A DNA stretch of 64,000 nt from positions 266,342,572-266,406,571 of the forward strand of contig NC_079147.1 in assembly GCF_945859685.1 (NCBI RefSeq), in the 5' to 3' direction. The DNA is from Eupeodes corollae (taxonomy: Eukaryota > Arthropoda > Insecta > Diptera > Syrphidae). A model generated the notes under the pieces. It saw only the letters and a list, made by a program, of their open reading frames with translations, did no database searches and was not told where the DNA came from. Below, in pieces: positions 55,031 through 64,000 of this stretch (positions are counted from its first letter, which is position 1; every line of letters starts with the position of its first letter). A program made the position numbers and the translations under genes.

Positions 55031-55990
55031 AATAAAAATGAAAAGCTCCCCGAAAAAGGAGATCTTACAAAGTGCGAAAACTGGAGAGGAATTCGCGTTC
55101 TACCTGCCGTTGCCAAAATAGTAGCAAAAGTCATACTGGAACGCATCAGAGACCACCTTGAGGCCACACTCGTTGCCCAAGAAACAAGATGCCACTCTGG
55201 ATCCTCCTATATTGATCATATCAATACCCTGCGGATCATTATTGAACAGTGCGATGAATATCGATCACCACTACACTTGCTATTCTTCGACTTCAAGAAG
55301 GCCTTTGATAGCGTTAACAGGGAGAATATCTGGTTAGCTCAGCGGAGGAGAGGCATCCCAGAAAAACTAACTGCTATTATTAAAGCAGCATTATGATGAT
55401 TTCGAAATCCGAAGCGGAGTCAGACAGGGCTGAATTCTGTCGCCAATATTGTTTTTGTTGGTGATAAGCGATGTACTGCGCGCAGTTTTGTCAAGTAGCG
55501 GAGGGATCCAATGTGCTTTGACATCCTATTTAAAGCACTCGGATTACTCGGACGATGTTTGCTTACTCTCTCATATGATCATTGATCTTCATCAAATGAC
55601 AACAAGTGTGGAGAGAGAAGCAGAAGTTGTGGGGCTCATAATTAATTCCGGCAAAACAAAAATTATCAGCCTTATAACCCGACCATCCTCTCAAATAAAT
55701 ATTTTCTCACAAACGGTGTAAAAGTACAGAGATTTCAATACCTTGGAAGTATCGTTTCCATCTGCCGCATGGGCAAAGTAAAAGCGGCTTTGGGTATGCT
55801 GTCAAAAATTTGGAGTAAGGATTCTAAAGCTACAACTGTTTCGCACAAATGTTGAATCTGTGCTTCTTAATTGGTGCAGCACTGGAAGGTTACTTCAGTC
55901 ATAACAAGAAAGCTGTAAACCTTAGTGATTAGATGTCTTCGTAATATCCTAAGGACTTTCTGCCCAAACTGTAAACGATGGAGCGTAGGC
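55030..55990 (+). pseudogene. RTE-like LINE reverse transcriptase relic
   Basis: Plus strand: KGDLTKCENWRGIRVLPAVA (about 55058-55115), SGSSYIDHINTLRIIIEQCD (about 55195-55255), then motif A LLFFDFKKAFDSVNRENIW (about 55275-55330) in one frame to 55396. After frameshifts come a motif B remnant (GVRQG region near 55418), YSDDVCLLSHMIIDLHQMTT (motif C, 55545-55605), GLIINSGKTKI (55632-55665), RFQYLGSIVS (55730-55760) and the post-RT motif RCLRNILRTFCPN (about 55928-55967). No endonuclease was found upstream, so it is 5' truncated. The RTE-like call is based on the WRGI and DHINTLRII motifs. Confidence 0.82.
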
Positions 55991-57870
55991 GTAATATAGG
56001 CCCTATGCCCTTTAAGGGGTTCCCAACGGACTTAACAGGTCTGAGGACCTAAGTAAGTTAGCTAAAACCCACATATTTTTTTTATAAGAGGGCACACTTA
56101 CTTCCCTCATTATGCACAGACACATCGCATAATGAGCTTTGGAAAAGGAAGGGGATTTGAAAGGAAATGCCGGTGCACATTGGTTATAAATTCCTTAATA
56201 TTACAATGACTGTTAAAGACAGAGTTTGTTAGGCCGTTCTACAGGACATATTTTGCTATTTTGAAAGCAACAAATTCTCAGCGGTTTCTTATTCATATCA
56301 TATTTTTTCGTTGTAGTTCAACGTCTGAAGAAGAAGGATGTTAGTATGAAAAAGAATATGAAAAGCTTAGAGTACTTTTGTCAGCGAAACAATTTATTGG
56401 ATTAGAAGTTGCAGAGCCCTGGGGCGCACCAGCATTTATTTTATGAACTTCACACTTAAAACCATTCAATGCTATTTATATTGAACGGACATAAAGGCAA
56501 TTTTTAATTGAACGACGAAATCTTAAATGTGTCTGTTTAAACTTATATTTACAAATAGTAGCGAAGTCCTTTTAATGAGCATAGCGAATTTATGTTTAAG
56601 TTTTTCAGTTTGCAGAATATTTGTTAATGGTGACTAAAAAGACTTTATTATAAACTATTTTAAAAACATTGATACAACTCTTTTAACTATGGCTGAAAAT
56701 TGATGGGTAAGTACCTAAAAATCAGGATACGGACATAGGATACTGTTTATTCATTTCGACAGCGTTACTGTATGTTGACTTGATTGAGTAAGTATTCAAT
56801 AGATGGCGCTTTGTCAAACATTAAAACCAAATGCCGCTGAGGCTAAAGTATAGGTTACATTTATTTTGTAGTAAACGAAATATAGTGAATTTTACTTTTT
56901 CAGACTATTTCTGCACTGTTGTTCAGGAAAAAAATAATTGATTGAGACTATTTTTATGGGTATACAGAGTAATTACTTGAATCATAACTGGCTTAGTCAT
57001 CGAGCTAAAGTTTTGACGAAATTAACTTCTAGATACAACAGTTTTTACCAGGCGAACGGATGTCTTTTAAATCAATCGATATTTTTGTTAATGTAAATGA
57101 TAGTGTACATTACCCAATTGAATTTTTAAATTCACTATTTAATTGAAAAGTTCAAAGGAACAGTCTAGTTACCACGTATTCCAGTGATACCGTCTACCAT
57201 AACATTTAGAAGGTTACAGTTTTTAATTCATTTAGCTTTTTCCTTAAGGCCAAACAATGTCTACATGTGGTTTAGATTTGGAAAATCCATGTTTTTCTCA
57301 TGACCAGCTACATATATGTTGCATGTTGAGGTGTAGAAAACCCGTCGAACCTATTCCTGTTAGCGAAAGACAGGTTAACCAAAAATATCATGCACCGATT
57401 AATGCTCAATTAAATTGAAATTAAAAGTATTTATAATTCTAAATAATACATATTATTGTTAGAAGATCTTAAACTATCCGCCTGCTTACCTCATTTATAA
57501 GTTTAAGACTCACATTTTTTTACTAAAAACTTTGTTATAATCTCATTTGTTACAAACCTAAATATAAATTATAATAAATTTTAAATTTACTTCTTTTGTA
57601 TTGATTTATGATTGTAAGCAAATTTTCATCAAATGTGTTCAAAGTCCTTCCCCTTCAAATTTCAAACCACTTAATGTGTATTAAAGCTTTAATGTTTCCG
57701 TCTTTCTTTGTATGTAATAATTTCATTGAAAGAAAGAAAGGGTAAAGTTAGTAGAATCTCAGTCATGAAGGTCGACATGTGTTTTTACAAATGGCATATA
57801 TGTATAAAAGCATGCTGGTACCCATGTATGGTGTTCTCCTAACGTTCCCCTTAAATAATGTAATATGTCA
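55990..57870. other. Spacer, possibly the body of a non-autonomous Helitron at its right end
   Basis: No coding motif. The right end at 57911 is a Helitron terminus, so an unknown part of this interval may be Helitron-derived. No matching TC 5' end was recognised. Confidence 0.3.
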
Positions 57871-57885
57871 AAAAACGTACAACAC

Positions 57886-57911
57886 TGCAATGCGTTGCCG
57901 GGTCTTCTAGT
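57886..57911 (+). other. Isolated Helitron 3' terminus
   Basis: GCAA (57887-57890) and TTGC (57895-57898) form a short stem in ACTGCAATGCGTTGCCGGG. TCTTCTAG follows, with CTAG at 57907-57910 and T at 57911. The layout matches the two coding Helitron ends in the window. No helicase lies upstream, so it is probably a non-autonomous or heavily deleted element. Confidence 0.6.
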
Positions 57912-60900
57912 TTATTTATAGAATCATTTATATATTTACCTATGTATTAATGTGTTCATTTATTTATTTGTTTAAACTTATTTATACATTGATTTATTAG
58001 TTTTTAAATTTATTAATTTAGTACTTAACTGTTTTGACTTCGTTTCAAAAAGCTGCATTTTTTAATAAAAAGGATTTTGTAATGAATCTTTAGTAAACAA
58101 AGTCACACAACATTTTATAAAAACACAATAAAAAGTTCTTATTAAATGTAACATAATAGTATTGAACTACCAAACTTTTCAAATTTCTAAGGTAAAAATC
58201 TTCTTCAATTATTTCCGATATGTAAATTAAAAACAGAAGTGAACAGACTTAGACACAACATGGATTTTCCATTTTTTCAATACTTTAACTCAAGTTCTTG
58301 AAATTTTGTAAATGTTTACTATCCGACGGTTAATGTAGAATAAATTTCCACTTTAAAGATTGTGTCAAAATTATGTGTTTCAGTTCTAAAAAGCAAATAA
58401 GTAATGAATTGTCACCAAAGACATAAACGGCTAAAAATTCAATACTTCCTTGCTATTACGCAAAACAAAAACAAACTCAGAAAACCCTTTTCATGCATAT
58501 GGATCTCTTAAGTTTTTGAAATTGAAATTGAAAAGATTCAAGAATAAGACTTAAAAATAAATCATAGGTGTACAGAAGAAACTCTTACGTTGATCCTAAG
58601 CCAAACAAATTTGTTTGTAGATATTGAACATTTGTATCTATTTTCTGAAAGATTTTTATTTATTTTTTCTGCTAAAATGTAAGCTATATAATTTCCAAAC
58701 ATGCTCACTAAAATAAAACTGAATGGTTTAGTAAACAATATAAAATTAGTTCCAAAAAAAAATTCCTACACTCGTCATCTGCATTTTTATCCATTAATCA
58801 AGTTTGCTGCTCAGCTCTTTTGTTTTCTAATCGATCGCATATAGTCTGTTTCTACTTCTATTTAGTTCTTAAGGTCAAACTCACTTAGAAATTATTATTT
58901 ACATACATTAAACAAATTTATATTGGTGTGTGTGAGTGTGTAGGTGTAAAAACAATCTGCAAAATCAGTATTTGTCGGAATTCTTACTGCCCGTATCTTT
59001 CTTCCTTAAAGTTGAGAGTTTTCATTTTTTTTTTAACTGAGACAAATAATGTTCTTCCGAAAAAATGTCATCACAGCAAGTCGCCATCGAGTGATAAATG
59101 ATTGTTAAAATATTGAACACAACGGTCAAGCAAGCAAACAAAGTTGGATATCAGTTTTCTTATAAATAGTTGCACCCAAAATGTATGCTGCGGTGGTTAG
59201 CTGCCTTGTTTTGTCTTTCAAGAAACCACATTTGTTTTTCAAGAACAGCGGTTAACAGAAAGAAGATGGAAAAAAAGAAAAGTTCATACAAAAAAACAAT
59301 CAACTCTTAGTAAGAAATTGTTTCATGTGGTCTTCTTCTGCTCGACAACAACCGACGACGACGGACGATGCAAGGCGTGCCGCATCCAGTCCTATATTGT
59401 TTTTGAATTTTTGACTTTTTCTTCTAATCCAATTTGCTAACCATTGATAATTTTTTATAAATCGTTGTGGTTTCATCCTTTGTAACAAACCTAACCACAC
59501 CGATAAACCCTTTATCAATTGGTTTTCCACAAAAACACACCCCTAATCCTTTTGTTGGGAAATTTGGGTCATAAATTTTGCACATTTCTTCTTGAAATCT
59601 TGAACCACTCTTAAACTATAGCTACGTCCTGTGCATCGTCATCGTCCATCAGAAATGAATATTGACCAAGTGAGTGAAAGAAGAAAACAGGTAGAAAATT
59701 GAATTTTTTTTCGAGTTTTGGAAATTTTAGTTTGGAGGCGGATAAACCCATTAATTTTTCGCTACCGCTACAGTCACACATATAGAATCTTGTTTGCCCT
59801 GCATTTGCATGTCCTCTCTTATTGCGGTTCAGACCCTGCACCACATGAATTCTTGAAGGAGGTCAGATAGAAAGAAGTCCTTTGTGGAAAGAAAGTCCGG
59901 TTGACCACTTTTCACGCTTTAACGTTCCCATTTTATGCAAATGTTTTGGATTTAAAGGGATTTCATGACCGTAAAATGTTTCTCTTGTCTCATAAGGGTT
60001 CTTTCTTTAAATTCAAATCAATGAGCAGATAATCCGTTTTCTTTGTTGACTATTTTAGTGTTTCTGTTTGGGTTATGTAGCGAAATACCGCCACCGCCAC
60101 CACCACTACCAACCAAAGTCCCGAAGTTAGAGTAATCGGAGGGGTTGCATTTTTTCTTTCTTTCTATGAAACGCCTGTGGTTTTCCTCCGTTATATTGTG
60201 ATAATCATTGCCACAATCCATAACATATGGAAAAAATGTGTGTTTTTGTGGCACACATAAATCACTCTTCTCAAAAAGAAACATATGTAAGTGCTGTGTG
60301 TTGTTGGGGAAAATTAAGCTCACCGATTAGTGCCGATTAAGAAGGTTAGACAAACATGCTGTTGAAATCGATGTTTTTGTTGTTGGACTTGTGTCCTCTG
60401 CCGTAAAATTAATGAAGAATGTTAAGCTAGCAATCAATTCGTTGTCTAAAGCTATTTGATACCATAGAAAATTGCTAACAAATTAATATGTTAATTTTTT
60501 GATGGTAAATTGTATTGGAAACTACAGAAATTTCATCGAAATCACTGCGAAATATGTTGTTTTGTTAAATGGAAGGTAATTTATTTTAAACATCACCGAA
60601 CGGATGAGTTATAATTTGATTCAATGGTGGTTTTTAGTTAAATTTTTACAGTAGGTATTTATAATAATCAACAAAAAAATATAAATAGTCAAGACAGGTG
60701 ATGGACAAAATGTTAAACGATTATTTATAAATAAATATTGTAGGTGGAACAAAAACCAAAATCAGAAGAAAAAAAAACAATTTAGTGTATTTTGATTATA
60801 ATCTTGTATTTTTAGATTTTTCGGGTTGGGCTATAATTGTGTCGGTTGATTTTGTTGTTGTAGATATTATGAAGAATTTTATGTATATTAAAACTAATTT

Positions 60901-61530
60901 GTTTTAGCCTTAAGCTTATATAATTTTTTTTTAAAGTTTATTTTGTTAAAAGATGAAAAAAACAGTGTTTAAATAAAAAATAGAAATCCAGACAGATATC
61001 AAATTACTTTTTAAAATTTTTAAATTGATACTGATCAATTAGTTAAATTAGTGATCCATCAATTGACTGGACACAGACAAATAATGTGTATAAAATCAAA
61101 TAACAGTTTAACATTGTTGTTTTACCTTGTGCGATAATAAATACATAACAATAAAACATTAACAAACAACAACAACAAAAAAATAAGAAAGAAAAACGAT
61201 GTTAACACGAAATCAAAATAATATTTATTCAAAAAATGTTTGAAAAGAATATAATTTGGAATTATGTATATTATAGAAAAACCAATATTATTGTTGATTG
61301 TGTTAACGTCAGAGGAAACACAAATCTAAATTGTTAGTTTCTTTTTTATTTAAATTAAATTCATAATCATTTCCTTCGTTATAAAAAAAAGTGATGATGT
61401 TCTACAATATTAATTTGAAGGAGAAAGCGATTCAAACTGAACAAAAAAATGCAATTGGTAGTTTTACAACAGATATGCAAAGTATGGAAGTTTATACCTC
61501 AACAAATGAAATTATTTCATATTATAGTGA
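57912..61530. other. Long AT-rich stretch, nothing recognised
   Basis: Contains poly-A/T runs and short simple repeats such as CCACCGCCACCACCAC at about 60090-60108 and a TG-rich stretch at about 58926-58945. Short minus frames (59300-59530, 59611-59844, 60018-60323) have no recognisable domain. Exons of a host gene cannot be excluded. Confidence 0.4.
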
Positions 61531-61531
61531 A

Positions 61532-63230
61532 CTAGCTGACCCGACAGGCTTCGTCCTGTATATTTGTAATGGGGCCGTTTTTTGTTCCTACGGATTTTGT
61601 AGTCGTGATTATAAATTCTTCTAAACAGAACCGTCATCCTGATGATATGGCGTTGTGAATAAAAAATTAATAAATGAACCTATTTAAAAGTAAGTAACCG
61701 CTTTATTGTCAATCATGTGAATTATAATTATTAACAGAAATCAGTTTTACTATCACTGTAAGGCTTTGTGATATACGATGTTTTTTGTTTGATTACTTGG
61801 GGCATAGACAAACAAATCTGATGGTTTTCCACCACGGGAACATGCAACATAAAATTGACCATGTGAAAAACATGGGTTTTCTAGATTAATAATACAAACA
61901 CTTAATGATTACCTCTTGGTCTTGTTTATGGTCAAGGCAAAAGCAAGTGGCACTGAACACTGTAGTCGTTTAAAGTCAAATGGCACATCAGTCGAAATCA
62001 ATGGGATGCGCGGTATGAGAACATTTTCTCCTTTATACTTTGCTTTGATCATAATTGCTTCTATCACGTTGTTAAGTATTTTTTCTTATCGCTAACCGTG
62101 TGCCGTTGCAAGGACGCGCTTAGTTGATATTTCGAAAGATTATAACTATTGATCCAAGCCAGGCAAATCCAGTTTAAATATTCGGTTGGATAGTTGACTA
62201 TCATCTTGGTTAACATCAACTGATTTATATATCCTCGATTCGCCTTTAATTTGTTCTTGAATTTTGAAATTAATCTAATTTGCATCTATGTTTTTTGCAG
62301 CCAATAAAGCTCGTTCGATCAACCAATTATACTTCTGGATACATTTTACAAGTTAATGCAGCCACTCAAAATGTCTATATAGGAAATTTGATATTGCCAA
62401 TGTCAATGAGTTTTTTTTAGAATATTTTTCCAGGTTGGTCATTTTCCAACTCGACACGCATATTCTTGCTTAAATGAGGTACATTTTTCATGTTTCCACA
62501 AATTGGAGGACTTCAGATATGTATTGATTTCATCAGCTTGCGTTGATCGTGAAATCACAAGTAATCTTTGGCGAAAATCTACTGGTAATAAAATAATTGC
62601 ATCACCAAATCTCTTATTATTGCTTCGTAGATGTCTTAAGGTTCTGTCTAAAGCCTCTAAAGATTTTGTATGCAGGTTGGAGTTTTCATTGGTTTTTTAG
62701 TGCTGAATGGGCTGTTCGACCACCTTCAAGCAAAGTTGCTACTATTCCCGACGGAGCGAGTGCAATTCCAATTTTATTTTGTGAACGAATTATTGCTAAT
62801 ACTAAAGAAATCAAAAAAGTAAAAGTAAGTAATGTTGAAACTATTTATTACTTTCATGAGAGTATCAAATACAAACTTCCGTTGTTCATTCAACAGTAGA
62901 AGATTTGTTTGAATTAATTCTTTTAAAGTGTTAAGATCATACAGTTTTTTGCAAAGTAGCTTTTGGTTCAAAGCATCATGTATAACACGATTGGGTGCGG
63001 TCAGGACTAAATGAATTATTAGATTGTTTGACTTATCAAGCACATGTCCTCAATTGAAATCAATGCTTTATTGTAAATTTCTTCACTGATTTGTATAAAT
63101 GGATTACCCATTCTATTCCGTATTTGATACAAAATATCATCACACATATAGAAAAAGAAAAGGGCTGTTTTTATGTTTTTTCCGGAAATTATTCGAATTT
63201 CCGCAGTAAAACCCATCCTTGAACTTCAAC
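61532..63230 (-). pseudogene. Helitron: Pif1-like helicase relic, minus strand, with 3' end
   Basis: The minus-strand 3' terminus reads ACAGG (stem, 61555-61559 on plus), loop, CCTGT (61544-61548), then TCGGGTCAGCTAG with CTAG at 61532-61535 and T beyond. Going upstream (rightwards): CFSHGQFYVACSRGGKPSDL (about 61800-61865), LAFALTINK (about 61925-61950), GENVLIPRIPLIS (about 61995-62035), NWLIERALLAAKN (about 62285-62325). Then come IVATLLEGGRTAHSALK (about 62697-62750) and LLLLNEQRKFVFDTLMKVI (about 62855-62915), with IHDALNQKLL and ALISIEDMCLI (62960-63080) further out. Many frameshifts. Rep nuclease not seen. Confidence 0.85.
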
Positions 63231-63339
63231 GAACATTTAAAAAAGAATTGGACAAATTGGTGCAGACGTTGTTGAGTTTTGCGCTTACCAACACATTTTG
63301 CGATTTATTTTTATATTATAGATATATGTATATTACTTA

Positions 63340-63790
63340 AAACTCGAAAAGCTTTTAGTACTAATTCTTGTTGCTTTTAGTCAATTCTGGAGTATTGCAT
63401 CATAGTCTGGAATCCTTATTATAATAATTGAAGGGATAGAACCGAGAGAGTTCAAAATAAATTAATTGGTTAAAATGGAGGGTTCCAAGACCGGTCTTTA
63501 ATATTCGGTGTTTACTGTTTGGAATAAAATCCCTTCAAGATCGTAGAGTATATTTTTCAATTAGGTTTATTAGGGACATCATAACTTATCATATTAGTTG
63601 TATTCCGCTACTGTCATTATTAACTGGAGTAAATACTCCATCTAGAAGACCACGTTGACGATTTTTAATTTATGAACCGTTTAATAGAAGCAAATATGGT
63701 CGAAATCAAACTATTTCCCGTTGCATAAGGTAGACACATTTAATTTGTAGTACCATTAATTTTTTTCCTAATTGCTTAAGAGACATTTTA
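63340..63790 (+). pseudogene. LINE C-terminal fragment, plus strand
   Basis: A frame with stops reads SILEYCIIVWNPYYNN (about 63385-63430), then RTERVQNKLIG (63440-63475), the usual post-RT motif of Jockey/CR1-like elements (SxLEYxxxVWxPYYxxxIxRIExVQ). Degraded downstream sequence follows (DRSLIFGVYCLE, 63493-63530). Both ends truncated; clade inferred. Confidence 0.65.
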
Positions 63791-64000
63791 AAATCATTTG
63801 TATTAAATAATATTTTTAATACATTTTTCTTAATTGTAATCATATATTTTGTTTTTAAGACAATTTAAAATATACCTACTATTTTTATACTTAAGCAGTC
63901 TTATTTAATAGAATTCGCTAAACAGATTAATAGTTATACAGTACATAAGGATTTATATAGGCTCTATGTAACGTTGCAAAAATTCCCATTTATACAAAAA
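63791..64000. other. AT-rich end of window
   Basis: No feature visible. Confidence 0.5.

Noticed and set aside
60018..60323. 101-codon minus frame with a Gly-rich stretch
   Set aside because: The Gly run comes from a CCACCG simple repeat; no other protein-like feature.
61391..61624. 77-codon frame ending in SYGFCSRDYKFF
   Set aside because: Its 3' part is the reverse strand of the Helitron terminus, so it is a chance frame.

Overview
This window looks like repeat-dense, AT-rich, non-coding DNA from an insect nuclear genome, most likely a fly (Diptera). The evidence is the transposon repertoire: mariner, piggyBac, PIF/Harbinger, Helitron, Ty3/gypsy and several non-LTR clades, all decayed. 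Short motifs such as the ACATACATATGT tract near 19030 also fit flies. No host protein-coding gene, rRNA, CRISPR array or bacterial-type operon was recognised. Every protein homology I could read belongs to a mobile element, and nearly all are pseudogenes.

The dominant structure is a large direct duplication. Copy A (1-17444) and copy B (24612-47698) are collinear: gypsy pol relic, conserved block, LINE-1 relic, conserved block, SINE, mariner, LINE-2 relic, Harbinger remnant, long conserved block, piggyBac, conserved block, mariner. Copy A stops exactly at a 200-N assembly gap (17445-17644). That makes an uncollapsed second haplotype as plausible as a true genomic duplication. Non-TE blocks differ by roughly 1 percent, whereas TE-derived blocks differ by several percent and carry many indels.

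The copies also differ structurally. Copy B has (i) a 1.17-kb LINE inserted inside a related LINE with a 12-bp target duplication, (ii) a 1.78-kb element with a ~174-bp tandem array and subterminal inverted repeats, probably a Helentron-type non-autonomous element, (iii) an inversion of ~0.9 kb of ancestral sequence carrying an extra mariner, and (iv) a Harbinger transposase relic. Copy A has a 134-bp tandem duplication in mariner and a 5'-truncated SINE in piggyBac with a 9-bp target duplication. Copy A also lacks a Jockey-type fragment.

Between the copies (17645-24611) lie a mariner 5' part, two LINE fragments, a 3' piece of the tandem-array element and a Helitron helicase relic with a textbook 3' end. 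To the right (47700-64000) the DNA is mostly unannotatable AT-rich sequence. It holds another tandem-array element (51007-52253), an exact 92-bp tandem duplication (54095-54278), an RTE-like RT relic, an isolated Helitron 3' end, a minus-strand Helitron helicase relic and a LINE C-terminal fragment at the right edge.

No genes act together in a pathway here. The main interest is the layered history of insertion, nesting, inversion and decay that comparison of the two copies allows.
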